The notes: generated from the letters alone by a model not told the origin. A stretch of DNA of 64,000 nt from JAKAQB01 sp027320105 (GCA_027320105.1 DAHVMA010000053.1:1-64000), one strand, 5' to 3'. Shown: positions 51,672 to 59,296, counted from the first letter of the stretch. A program made the numbers and translations.

Positions 51672-51747
51672 GGGCCCGTAGCTCAGTGGTCAGAGCAGGG
51701 GACTCATAATCCCTCGGTCGTGGGTTCGATCCCCACCGGGCCCACCA
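51672..51747 (+). tRNA. tRNA with CAT anticodon (tRNA-Ile2 or elongator tRNA-Met)
   Basis: Cloverleaf with acceptor GGGCCCG/CGGGCCC, D-arm AGCTCAGTGG, anticodon stem GGGGA/TCCCT and loop CTCATAA (CAT), T-arm TGGGTTCGATCCCCA, encoded CCA. The D-loop AGTGGTCAGAGCAG and the ACTCATAAT anticodon arm resemble bacterial tRNA-Ile2, whose C34 is modified to lysidine, more than elongator Met. The anticodon alone cannot decide. It is the attachment site of the adjacent mini-island. Confidence 0.85.
51703..51742 (+). repeat. attachment-type direct repeat inside the CAT tRNA (left copy)
   Basis: The 40 bp from the anticodon loop to near the tRNA 3' end are repeated at 52891-52930 with one mismatch (A/G). 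This is the left end of the mini-island. Confidence 0.85.
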
Positions 51748-51840
51748 GCCAGCCAAAACGCCCAATGGGCCATGGGGCGCAGCCCGAAGGATCCGTCGTT
51801 GTTCTGCCGAGGGTAGGCCCTACTTGTGGGTGTCGAGCGG

Positions 51841-52053
51841 CTATGCCGGGGCGACTATCCGGAGAACATGGGCAGGAAAAGAGATGTCCGACTCGTCCAG
51901 AGCCTCTCCAGAAGGGCCGTGGACCGGTACGCGCACGACGGCGGACCTGCGAAGGGGAGGGCCGTACACTTCGCGCACGACGCCGACGATCTCGTCCAGC
52001 CCCCACGGCACTGCCACCTTGTCGCCGGGTTTCAGCGTGACTTGTCGTGCCAT
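51841..52053 (-). CDS. Small hypothetical protein (70 aa) of the tRNA mini-island
   Basis: A 70-residue protein, MARQVTLKPGDKVAVPWGL then DEIVGVVREVYGPP, ending AHVLRIVAPA. Regular alternation of short strands suggests a small SH3-like or OB-like beta-barrel. GAGGAG precedes ATG 52053 with 7-nt spacing. It is the third gene of the minus-strand trio with the 38-aa ORF and the HEPN gene. The family is not recognised; a role as antidote or effector partner is inference. Confidence 0.6.
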   Translation of the reverse strand: MARQVTLKPGDKVAVPWGLDEIVGVVREVYGPPLRRSAVVRVPVHGPSGEALDESDISFPAHVLRIVAPA

Positions 52054-52063
52054 CCAAAGCTCC

Positions 52064-52180
52064 TCACCAAGGCCCCGGCCGGTCGAACAGACGACCGAGA
52101 TGTTGGGATACCTCCGCGTCGAGGTTACCCGCCAGGACGTCGAGGTCCCGCCGCCACTGCTGGTAGGTCCGCAACGTCAA
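52064..52180 (-). CDS. Small coupled ORF (38 aa) between HEPN and 70-aa genes
   Basis: TTG 52180 overlaps the HEPN gene stop (TTGA), and its own TGA lies 10 bp before the 70-aa gene. The peptide reads TLRTYQQWRRDLDVLAG with basic and hydrophobic residues spaced like a helix. The overlap geometry supports translation; alternatively it is the frameshifted end of the HEPN protein. Confidence 0.4.
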   Translation of the reverse strand: MTLRTYQQWRRDLDVLAGNLDAEVSQHLGRLFDRPGPW

Positions 52181-52656
52181 CGGGTGGCCTCGGCACGCAG
52201 GACAGCCAAAGCGGCCTCGTCGTCGTGGGCCACCGCGTTGCGGGCGGCGTTCAGCCGGTCCAGGGATCGGTTGTGGACAGTCGACGATGGGTCGCGGGCG
52301 GCCAGTGTCGACCAGAGGTCCAGCCCGAAGCGACCGAAGTCGCTGCCCAGCGAGCCGGGGTGGGCGTTGCCCCGATCAAGGCTACGAGCTTCCCGAAGCC
52401 TGGTGCGGACGACCGACTCGATCACCGGCCGGGTCGCGGCTGTCCAGGAGGCGAACGTGTCGCAGGCCAGGTCGTGGAGGTCTCGAGCGAAACCCTGGAA
52501 CTCGGCCGCCAGGCGCAGGACCAGGGCCTCGTTCAACGCCGCTGTTCGCCATCTCCGCCCCGGGCCGGTGCCTCCCACGGGCCGATGGGCGACCGCCAGC
52601 TCGTCCAGCCGGCCGGCCCGGCGACTACGCCACGATTCAAGGGCCTCTGAGCTCAC
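52177..52656 (-). CDS. HEPN-like protein (putative ribonuclease) of the tRNA mini-island
   Basis: The 159-residue, all-helical protein has the HEPN-type R-x4-H motif as RNAVAH near its C-terminus (LDRLNAARNAVAHDDE). Upstream helices include EALVLRLAAEFQGFARDLHDLACDTFASW. The R-N-x3-H form is that of the RiboL-PSP-type HEPN families, which are usually RNases in toxin or defence systems. GTG 52656 is chosen as start; a longer frame extends to 52758. It is first in a minus-strand trio inside the island bounded by the 40-bp repeats. Confidence 0.6.
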   Translation of the reverse strand: MSSEALESWRSRRAGRLDELAVAHRPVGGTGPGRRWRTAALNEALVLRLAAEFQGFARDLHDLACDTFASWTAATRPVIESVVRTRLREARSLDRGNAHPGSLGSDFGRFGLDLWSTLAARDPSSTVHNRSLDRLNAARNAVAHDDEAALAVLRAEATR

Positions 52657-52890
52657 ATGTCGGCACCGTAGTGCCCCCCTCGGACTCGCCAGCGGATCGG
52701 GAGCCGATCGCTCGGCTGTTCCACGGGCAAGGGGTGGACCCAACAAGCCACCCAACAAAGCCGTGCCCCCCGCCCCCCCGTCCCCGGCGGTCCCTTGCCG
52801 TAGCGCTCACCGGGCGAAGGGCTGCCTGTGACCAGCCTGGATGCCACGCGCTGCGACGAGGCTGGAGCTGCTGCCACCTCTCTGTCCGGC
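52657..52890. other. Gene-free right part of the mini-island
   Basis: I see no gene here. It would contain the promoter for the HEPN trio (minus strand). A C-rich run lies near 52761-52792. Confidence 0.5.
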
Positions 52891-52930
52891 CTCATGATCC
52901 CTCGGTCGTGGGTTCGATCCCCACCGGGCC
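52891..52930 (+). repeat. attachment-type direct repeat (right copy, tRNA 3' fragment)
   Basis: 39 of 40 bases equal the 3' half of the CAT tRNA, starting in the anticodon loop. The cloverleaf is incomplete, so it is not a functional tRNA. It marks the right end of the 1.2-kb island. Confidence 0.85.
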
Positions 52931-53177
52931 ACGGTCTCACCGGACTCACGGGCGGGTCGGTTCAAGGCGATCCAGGCGATCGTGGTCAGCTCCGACGGGG
53001 CCGCCAGCCACGGTCAGGCGCGCAAGCACGACCAGGCGGAGGCGCAGCAGCACGGCGAGGAGGACGGGGACCAGCCGGGCTCACAGGGGCCGTCGTGAGC
53101 CGGCTCCGCCGGCAGCTCGCCGCGAGATCGCCAAACGGGACGTACCGGCCCTGAGCGGAACCCAAGCGCCGGGTTCG
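52931..53177. other. Spacer, no clear gene
   Basis: A short plus-strand frame ending at about 53098 encodes a Gln/His/Glu-rich tail (SSDGAASHGQARKHDQAEA) that might be the end of a lost gene. Nothing else is supported. Confidence 0.35.
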
Positions 53178-53234
53178 TCGCGTTGTTTGGGCAGTACGCC
53201 GCGATGATCGCGGACTACTGCCCAAACAACGCGA
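53178..53234. terminator. 57-bp near-perfect inverted repeat at the end of the hydrolase gene
   Basis: Arms of 19 bp (53178-53196 and 53216-53234, TCGCGTTGTTTGGGCAGTA and its complement) enclose a second palindrome CCGCGAT-G-ATCGCGG. The right arm contains the last codons and the TAG stop of the hydrolase gene. The structure forms a very stable hairpin in that mRNA; it lacks a T-tract. Confidence 0.75.
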
Positions 53235-54519
53235 GCGATGGACCAAGCGCCGCCTCCGCCGACTCCGCCGCCTCCGCTGATGCCGCCGACTCCGCCGGTG
53301 CCGCCGACTCCGCCGGTGCCGCATCCGCAAGGAAAGCGCGCGTCACGAAGGCTGTCCGAGCGGGCTGCTCGAACTGCGGGACGTGCCCACAGTCGGGGAG
53401 GACGACCGAGCGGGCGGAGGGAACGGCGGCCGCCACGTGCCGGGCGAAGGCCGCCGGCACGAGGACGTCCCTGGCTCCCCAGACGAACAGCGCCGGGGGG
53501 CGGAGAGACGGCAACCGCCGCCAGAAGCCCTCGTCCCCGAAGGCGTCATCGACGTAGATCTCCTTCAGCGCGGATGCGAACGCCACCCGGTAGGGGCGGC
53601 TCCGGTACACCCGGGCCCACTCCCCGGCGGCCGCCCGGTACGCGCCCGGCGGGAGGCGCCCCGGATGAGCGAAGAGCAGGCGGATGGCGCCGGCCACGGC
53701 CCACTCCGGCACGGCGGCGGTGGGCAGGGGCAGGCCGGCGAGCTCGGGACGGAGGAGGCGCACCAGCGGCACGGCCTGGCGGAGCCGGCGGAAGGGCACC
53801 GCTGGGGCGAGCAGCACCAGCGCCGAGGTCCGAGCCGGTCGGCGGAGGCCCAGTTCCAGGCCGATGCGCCCGCCGAGGCTGTTGCCGACGACCACCGCCT
53901 TGTCCACCCCCTTGGCGTCGAGCAGAGCTTCTAGCCAGGTCGCGAAGAACCCCGCGCTGTAGCGCACCGGCGGGGCGGAGCTGGCACCGTGGCCGGGCAG
54001 GTCCGGGGCGAGGACGCGGTGGCCGGGCGCCAGGTCACGAAGGACGGGCAGCATCGAGGCGCTCGTGGCGCCGAGACCGTGCAGGAGGACGGCGGTCGGG
54101 GCTCGGCACGCCCCGGCCTCCACGAGGGCGGTCCGTACCCCGGCGGCCTCGGTGACGCCGGTGGCGACCACCCGCCCCGGGCCAGCGCCCAGCAACCCGT
54201 CGAGGTGGAGGGACAGCGCCACGTCGCCCTCCACGTGGATGTGACCGTCGAGGAAGGCGTCCAGGCCGGAGATCTCGCCGCTGACGATCGAGACGATGGT
54301 GCCACGGTCGCCGCTGACCCGGGTCGTCGGCGTGCGGGTGCGTCCGGGGTGCACCCGGATCCGGCCGTCCCAGATCACGAGCGTGGCCGCGCCGGCGATG
54401 CCGGCGTCGAGGACCACGTCGGCGCGCACCCCCGCCAGGCCCCCGGGCGAGGTGCGCCGCGACGCCCGCTCGAGGCGGGTAGCGACGAGCCCGGCAAGCT
54501 CCGAGCCCGGCTCCCCCAT
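53215..54519 (-). CDS. Alpha/beta hydrolase with an N-terminal SCP2-like domain
   Basis: A 434-residue fusion. The first ~130 residues look like an SCP2 sterol-carrier fold (FLDGHIHVEGDVALSLHLDGLL). The rest is an alpha/beta hydrolase with oxyanion region LLHGLGATSASM, nucleophile elbow GNSLGG (Ser about 214) and catalytic His in DCGHVPQFEQP; VWGARDVLVP carries the acid. A C-terminal Ala/Glu/Ser low-complexity tail is coded by 18-bp repeats. A lipid ester is a plausible substrate. ATG 54519 start. Confidence 0.85.
   Translation of the reverse strand: MGEPGSELAGLVATRLERASRRTSPGGLAGVRADVVLDAGIAGAATLVIWDGRIRVHPGRTRTPTTRVSGDRGTIVSIVSGEISGLDAFLDGHIHVEGDVALSLHLDGLLGAGPGRVVATGVTEAAGVRTALVEAGACRAPTAVLLHGLGATSASMLPVLRDLAPGHRVLAPDLPGHGASSAPPVRYSAGFFATWLEALLDAKGVDKAVVVGNSLGGRIGLELGLRRPARTSALVLLAPAVPFRRLRQAVPLVRLLRPELAGLPLPTAAVPEWAVAGAIRLLFAHPGRLPPGAYRAAAGEWARVYRSRPYRVAFASALKEIYVDDAFGDEGFWRRLPSLRPPALFVWGARDVLVPAAFARHVAAAVPSARSVVLPDCGHVPQFEQPARTAFVTRAFLADAAPAESAAPAESAASAEAAESAEAALGPSLALFGQ
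53281..53316 (-). repeat. 18-bp tandem repeats at the 3' end of the hydrolase gene
   Basis: Two exact units TGCCGCCGACTCCGCCGG (53281-53298, 53299-53316) and diverged partial units on both sides (about 53250-53328). They encode the AAPAES-type tail on the minus strand. Confidence 0.8.
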
Positions 54520-54661
54520 GGGCTCAATCTACTGGCGAGAGGGGCGGGGGGAGCGGCCGGCGCTTGCGGTCCGTGCACATCGTCCTAGGCTCGCGACGGC
54601 CGCCGGCCGCGGATGGGGTCGGAGAAAGGGCGGCCCGGTGCCGTCCTCGGGAGGAGGTGCC

Positions 54662-56023
54662 GTGGCCCTCATGTCCATTGCCGACGCCATATTCTTCGTT
54701 CCTGAGCGCCGGGAACAGCCCATGCACGTCGGCTCCCTGCAGGTGTACCAGCTCCCTGAGGATGCCGGGCCCGACTGGGTGGCGAACCTGTACGCCTCGT
54801 GGCTGGAGTGCACCGACGTCCGCACGCTCTTCCGGCGCCGCCCCGTGCGGACCCTACGCACGCTCGGTGCCTGGGCCTGGGCGGTGGACGACGACATCGA
54901 CCTCGAGCACCACGTCCGCCTCTCGGCGCTGCCCCGTCCCGGTAGGGTCCGGGAGCTCCTCGCTCTCGTGTCGCGACTCCACGGGACACCGATCGACCGT
55001 CAGCGCCCGCTGTGGGAGCTCCACCTGATCGACGGCCTCGAAGGGGGCCGCTTCGCGGTGTACACCAAGGTCCACCACGCCCTCCTGGATGGCGTCACCG
55101 GGGTGCGGCTGCTCGCCGACGCGATGGCCGGCAACCCCTCCGAAGACGTAGCCCCCTTCTGGGCGACCCGGCCGGGAGGGAACCGGTCGGCGAACGCGGC
55201 CTCGGCATCCGTGCCCGGGACCCTGCTGCAGGCCGGCATCGACCTTGCCGAACTGGGTCCGGCCCTCGCCCGTCGGGTGCTCGAGGCTGCCCTCGGCGCC
55301 GATCAGCATGCCGTGCCCCCCCGGACGATCCTCAATGTGGCGATCACCGGCTCCCGGCGCTACGCCGCCCAGGGATGGCCGCTGGACCAGGTACGGGCGG
55401 TGGCCAGGGCAGGAGGCGGGACGGTCAACGACGTGGTGCTGGCCATGTGCGCCGCCGCCCTTCGGCGCTACCTGTCGGACCTCGACGCCCTGCCGGACGC
55501 CCCGCTCGTTGCCATGACGCCGGTGTCGCTCAGGCTCCGAAGGAGGGAAGGAGCCGACGAGGGCGGCAACGCCGTCGGTGCGATCCTCTGCAACCTGGCG
55601 ACCGACCTGGCCGACCCCGCCCAGAGACTGGCGGTCATCCACTCGTCCATGGCGACCGGCAAGGCATCCCTGGCCGGGCTCACGCCCCTTCAGATCACCG
55701 CCCTCAGCGCCGTCCAGATGGCGCCGCTGGCGACCAGCATCTTCCGGCCGCTGGTCGGGCTCCTCCCGCCGCCGTTCAACCTGATCATCTCCAACGTTCC
55801 CGGGCCGCGCCATCCCCGGTACCTGAACGGAGCCCGCCTGGCCGGTCTCTACCCGCTGTCGGTCCCGATCGACGGTCAGGCGCTGAACGTCACGGTGATC
55901 AGCTACGACGGGAGCCTCGAGTTTGGGCTCACCGGAGACCGGCGGGCCCTGCCTCACCTGCAGCGGCTCCTCGGGCACCTCGACACCGGACTGAAGGACC
56001 TCGCGTTGGCAGTGGGTGCCTGA
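54662..56023 (+). CDS. Wax ester synthase/diacylglycerol acyltransferase family protein
   Basis: A WS/DGAT enzyme of 453 residues using acyl-CoA to make triacylglycerol or wax esters. The active site is HHALLDG (HHxxxDG) in VYTKVHHALLDGVTG. Other family segments include PLWELHLIDGLEGGRFA, GGTVNDVVLAMCAAALRRYL, LIISNVPGPRHPRYLNGARL and LNVTVISYDGSLEFGLTGD. GTG 54662 lies after GGGAGGAGG; ATG 54671 is the alternative start. It is convergent with the next gene by 3 bp. Confidence 0.92.
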   Translation: MALMSIADAIFFVPERREQPMHVGSLQVYQLPEDAGPDWVANLYASWLECTDVRTLFRRRPVRTLRTLGAWAWAVDDDIDLEHHVRLSALPRPGRVRELLALVSRLHGTPIDRQRPLWELHLIDGLEGGRFAVYTKVHHALLDGVTGVRLLADAMAGNPSEDVAPFWATRPGGNRSANAASASVPGTLLQAGIDLAELGPALARRVLEAALGADQHAVPPRTILNVAITGSRRYAAQGWPLDQVRAVARAGGGTVNDVVLAMCAAALRRYLSDLDALPDAPLVAMTPVSLRLRRREGADEGGNAVGAILCNLATDLADPAQRLAVIHSSMATGKASLAGLTPLQITALSAVQMAPLATSIFRPLVGLLPPPFNLIISNVPGPRHPRYLNGARLAGLYPLSVPIDGQALNVTVISYDGSLEFGLTGDRRALPHLQRLLGHLDTGLKDLALAVGA

Positions 56024-56026
56024 CGC

Positions 56027-56809
56027 TCAGGCCCCGCCTTGCCCCGGCGCCGGCGGGTGCGCCCGCCGTGCGCCTGCCAGCGCCGCGTGCAACGCGGGTG
56101 TGGCCGCAGCGACGATCGTCCTACGCCCACCGGCCTCCCGGCTGACCGGATCCCGACCCCACGCGTCGCCGACCACCGCTCCGGCCTCACGGCAGACCAG
56201 GAGGCCGCCGAGGTAGTCCCAGGGTGAGAGCGACTGCTGCCCCCAGTCCACGAAGCCGTCGAGCGTCCCGCATGCGACGGCGCAGAGATCCAACGCGGCG
56301 GCCCCGAGGCAGCGGAACTGCGACCAGCCGAGGTGCGAGGGGGGCCAGCCGGACGTGGCTACGACAGCGGCACCCATGTGCGCGGTCGGCGCCGGCGCGA
56401 TGGGCAGTCCATCGCGGCGGGCGCCACCGCCTCGCACGGCCTCAAACCGGCTTCCCGTCGCCAGGTTGGCGACCACGGCTGCCAGGGGGCCGTCCTCGTC
56501 CAGGGCGCAGAGGCTCGTCGCGAACCAGGGGATCTGCCGTGCAGCGTTGGTGGAGCCGTCCACCGGATCGATGACGACCAGCAGCTCCCGGTCGCCGTCA
56601 TGAAGGCCGGACTCCTCGGAGAGCACACCGTAGCCGGCCTGGACCAGCAACTCGACGCCCACGGCATCGGCCACCAGGTCGTGGCGGTACTGCCAGGCGT
56701 TGGTGCCGGCAAGCCCCCAGTCCTCGAGGCCGTCGAGGGCGGAGCGGATCGCCGTCGCGACGGCGTGCAACACCTCGAGGACGTCGATGGCCGTGGCGGC
56801 GGGCACCAC
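56027..56809 (-). CDS. Inositol monophosphatase family protein
   Basis: The 260-residue Mg2+-dependent phosphatase has VLSEESG with the metal-binding Glu, motif A VIDPVDGSTNAARQIPWFATS and motif B SPWDYLGGLLVCREAGAVV. In the normal motif DPxDGTxNF the last residues differ slightly (STNA). The substrate may be inositol phosphate, histidinol phosphate or PAP. GTG 56809 start. Confidence 0.87.
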   Translation of the reverse strand: MVPAATAIDVLEVLHAVATAIRSALDGLEDWGLAGTNAWQYRHDLVADAVGVELLVQAGYGVLSEESGLHDGDRELLVVIDPVDGSTNAARQIPWFATSLCALDEDGPLAAVVANLATGSRFEAVRGGGARRDGLPIAPAPTAHMGAAVVATSGWPPSHLGWSQFRCLGAAALDLCAVACGTLDGFVDWGQQSLSPWDYLGGLLVCREAGAVVGDAWGRDPVSREAGGRRTIVAAATPALHAALAGARRAHPPAPGQGGA

Positions 56810-56865
56810 CCGACGCTACCGGCGCCATCGCTGGTCCCTCCCACCCGCACGGTAGGGTTGGCCCG

Positions 56866-57429
56866 ATGGCCGTCATCGACGTCGCCGGGTACGTGGCAGA
56901 GCTCAAGGACCATGCCATCGACCACGGGTTCCACGTCCACGACGAGCGTCACTTCGTCGAGACCTACTCTCTGCGCCAGTCCTGGGAAGTGGAGTTGCAC
57001 CCGGAGGAGGGCTGCGACGGGCCGCTCGACCTCCACCTCGCGCTCGAAGTCGACCCGCGGGTGCTCCTCGCCTTCGAGGACAAGGTCATGGAGCTGCCCG
57101 ACGATGCCGAGCCACCGGACGAGTACACCTTCCCGCTGACTTTCACGTGGGCTCTCCCGCCGCTGGCACACGGCCCCGACCTGCTGCGGCTCACGATGGA
57201 GCTGGCAGGCATCGGCGGCGTGGACCTGCCCCTCGAGTCCTCAGCGATAGACAGCTACCCGTCGGCGACGGACCCGTCGGAGCGGCGCGTCACCGTCGTC
57301 GCCCACCGCCAAGTGTCCCTGGCGCGGATCCTGGCCGGCGAGGAGCTGCTCTGCGACGCCTTCGACCGCGCCCTCGCCGTGAGCGAGTACCTCCTCGCGC
57401 AGGCACCGGCATGGCTCGGACAGGACTGA
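56866..57429 (+). CDS. Conserved-looking hypothetical protein
   Basis: A 187-residue acidic cytoplasmic protein with no signal peptide or membrane segment. Alternating strands (SWEVELHPEEG, LDLHLALEVDPRVLLAFEDKV, FPLTFTWALPPL) suggest an alpha/beta fold. I do not recognise the family. ATG 56866 is the only reasonable start. It lies upstream of whiB7 with 25 bp to the whiB7 promoter motif. Confidence 0.65.
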   Translation: MAVIDVAGYVAELKDHAIDHGFHVHDERHFVETYSLRQSWEVELHPEEGCDGPLDLHLALEVDPRVLLAFEDKVMELPDDAEPPDEYTFPLTFTWALPPLAHGPDLLRLTMELAGIGGVDLPLESSAIDSYPSATDPSERRVTVVAHRQVSLARILAGEELLCDAFDRALAVSEYLLAQAPAWLGQD

Positions 57430-57446
57430 TGATGGGACCCGTGAAG

Positions 57447-57483
57447 AAAATCGGTTGACGAGACACGCTCGGCGTGCTGGGAT
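57447..57483 (+). promoter_or_regulatory. Probable WhiB7-autoregulated promoter
   Basis: An AT-rich AAAAT (57447-57451) stands 3 bp before TTGACG (57455-57460), followed after 17 bp by TGGGAT (57478-57483). An AT-rich stretch just upstream of the -35 is the known WhiB7 binding arrangement; the match to the motif is by eye. Confidence 0.55.
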
Positions 57484-57545
57484 CCAACGCCACGTCGGCG
57501 ATCGACGTCGTGACGACCCATGGATAGCGAGGAAGGAGTGAACCG

Positions 57546-57749
57546 GTGCTGAGCAGCCACTGCACTACGCAGCCGACGCCGGCGTCCCTCTTCGGCGCGC
57601 TTGAGGGTCCGATCGTGCTCGAGCGGGACTACCCGTGGCCCGGCGGAGCGCAGGCGAAGACCATGGACGGGCCTTGCCCGATCCGCACCGACGCCACGAC
57701 CATCTCCGTCGCGCGGCCGACGAGCTCCCCGGACCGGTGGACCGTATAG
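57546..57749 (+). CDS. Upstream ORF (67 aa) of the whiB7 leader
   Basis: GTG 57546 follows GGAAGGAG (57531-57538) at a good distance. The 67-residue product starts MLSSHCTTQPTPASLFGALE and resembles no protein. Its TAG (57747-57749) lies in the hairpin at 57736-57756. whiB7 genes are generally preceded by a translated uORF that controls attenuation, which this one probably does. Confidence 0.6.
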   Translation: MLSSHCTTQPTPASLFGALEGPIVLERDYPWPGGAQAKTMDGPCPIRTDATTISVARPTSSPDRWTV

Positions 57750-57756
57750 GTCCACC
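57736..57756 (+). promoter_or_regulatory. Hairpin over the uORF stop codon
   Basis: GGTGGACC-GTATA-GGTCCACC is a perfect 8-bp stem and contains the uORF stop. Upstream, CCCGGCGG at 57639-57646 can pair with the 5' arm of the terminator (CCGCCGGG), giving a candidate anti-terminator. Confidence 0.6.
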
Positions 57757-57777
57757 TCCGTTCGGACGCAGGGCTCC

Positions 57778-57812
57778 AAGGCCGCCGGGAAACCCCGGCG
57801 GCCTTCTTCGTT
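57778..57812 (+). terminator. Rho-independent terminator/attenuator in the whiB7 leader
   Basis: AAGGCCGCCGGG (57778-57789) and CCCGGCGGCCTT (57794-57805) form a 12-bp perfect stem with a 4-nt loop, followed by CTTCGTTCT. It is the strongest intrinsic terminator seen in the window and sits between the uORF and whiB7, so it must be read through for whiB7 expression. Confidence 0.8.
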
Positions 57813-57846
57813 CTCACAGGACCACCGCAAGGAAGGGGAGAGCGAC

Positions 57847-58167
57847 GTGTTCGCCTCCGAAGTACTGGACGATGTGAACGAGCCCCTCGAGGTCACCGAC
57901 TGGGACGAGGCCCTGTGCCGCGACGCCTCGGGAACCATGACGCTGCTGTTCTTCTCCGACGAGATCCCCGACATCCGTCGGGCAAAGATGATCTGCCTGG
58001 GCTGCCGCCTGGCCGATCCGTGCCTTGCCGGCGCCCTCGAGCGGCGGGAGCCGGCCGGCGTGTGGGGCGGCGAGCTGTTCGCCAACGGCCGCATCCTGAC
58101 CCAGAAGCGCAAACGGGGTCGGCCCCCAAAACACCGGCCGGCAGAGTCGATCCAGCTGACCGCGTGA
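57847..58167 (+). CDS. whiB7: WhiB7-like Fe-S transcription regulator
   Basis: A 106-residue Wbl protein with four cysteines (ALCRD, then CLGC and C in ICLGCRLADPC) for a 4Fe-4S cluster, the GVWGGE turn and a C-terminal AT-hook KRGRPPK. The AT-hook with a Wbl fold is the WhiB7 signature. WhiB7 binds the primary sigma factor and induces intrinsic antibiotic resistance genes. The GTG start follows AAGGAAGGGGAG. Its leader has uORF, hairpin and terminator, consistent with ribosome-mediated attenuation (known for mycobacterial whiB7). Confidence 0.88.
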   Translation: MFASEVLDDVNEPLEVTDWDEALCRDASGTMTLLFFSDEIPDIRRAKMICLGCRLADPCLAGALERREPAGVWGGELFANGRILTQKRKRGRPPKHRPAESIQLTA

Positions 58168-58232
58168 GCCTCGAGCCACGCGGTCAGCTGGCGGGCGCTG
58201 CATGTCCAGCCGTCTTCTACGATGGTCAGGGT

Positions 58233-58305
58233 GGGCGTTTAGCTCAGTTGGCAGAGCGCCGGCCTTACAAGCCGGTGGCCGGGGGTTCGAGTCCCTCAAC
58301 GCCCA
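58233..58305 (+). tRNA. tRNA-Val (anticodon TAC)
   Basis: Acceptor GGGCGTT/AACGCCC, D-arm AGCTCAGTTGG, anticodon stem CCGGC/GCCGG with loop CTTACAA (TAC), T-arm GGGGGTTCGAGTCCCTC, discriminator A; CCA is not encoded. Just downstream begins the toxin/defence area. Confidence 0.93.
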
Positions 58306-58456
58306 CTTTCTTGTCACGGCGCGAGAACTCTGGCAAAGTCCCGTCTTGCCAGCAGGGTCGGCCAGCCGCCGAGCGCGGGGCCGAATCGTCACGTCGAGCT
58401 GGTTGCGCGGCCACGGAAGGTAGCCCGGCACTGGGCCGTAGGCGACCAGGGACTTC

Positions 58457-59296
58457 TCAGTCCGCCCCTTCTGGGTCAGCGAGGCGTCGGACGGCGAACT
58501 TGAAGGACTCCTTCGACAAGACGCGGCGCTGCGCCTCGGCAGGGTCGTCCAGGAGCTCACCGACCAAGAGGCAGCGGACCACCCAGCGGAGCGCCTGATC
58601 ATGCCGGTGTCGCTGCGCATGTGACAGCGTTCTCCGGCTCCCGGCATTGCCGTGGGCTACCGGGACCCTGAGAGAGAGGATGTTGGCGCAGAAGGCCGGC
58701 TCTGCCTCCAGGATCGCCCGACCGACCTTGCCAGGGGCAGCAAGTAGCTCAGCCACCACCTCCTTCAATGGCTTCCTGTTGGCACTGGAGAGAACCCGCC
58801 TGGCCCAGTCGCAAATGCCGACGTCTACTCCAGCGGCGACGGCCACGTTGTGCACAGCTTCCACGCCCTTGGTGTGCTCGGCGTTGGGTGCCTGCGCGTT
58901 GAAGTCCTCTTCGTTGAGAAGGCTCGGTGGGTTGAGCTACGGGGGCAGGTAGTCGAGCTCGAATGCGATCGCGTCGAAGGCATCTGCGTCGAGGTGTCGC
59001 CCGGACACCCCACCCTCAACTAGGAAGGTGGTCTTTGAGTCCGTGCCCGACCAGGAGGACTCCACGCCATGCACAGCGAACAGGGTGATGTCGTCGCCTG
59101 CATTGGTGTGGCCGTGGACGACGCGATAGACGACCTGCCTCAGGCCACGTCTTGGCCCTTGCGCATCGTCCGGCCGCGACAGAGAGCCGTACACGGTGAG
59201 CGCGGCATCCCCACCCTGGAAGCTGAATGATCCCGGCACTGCCTCCTCGACGCGCCCAGGTAGCCACCAGCGTCCTTCTGCTGAGAGGTTGTCCAT
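58457..59296 (-). pseudogene. ApeA-like HEPN defence gene interrupted by one in-frame TAG
   Basis: The minus-strand frame is open from ATG 59296 to 58457 apart from a single TAG at 58937-58939. The first part (MDNLSAEGRWWLPGRVEEAV ... AFELDYLPP) matches the ApeA N-terminal domain. The part after the stop (LNPPSLLNEEDFN ... VGICDWARR) ends in a HEPN-type RVPVAH (R-x4-H) motif. Full ApeA proteins are longer, so the middle also seems shortened. Without readthrough neither half is likely functional. Confidence 0.7.

Noticed and set aside
52891..52930. Second tRNA gene
   Set aside because: Only the 3' half of the CAT tRNA is present; acceptor and D-arm are missing, so it is an attachment-type repeat.
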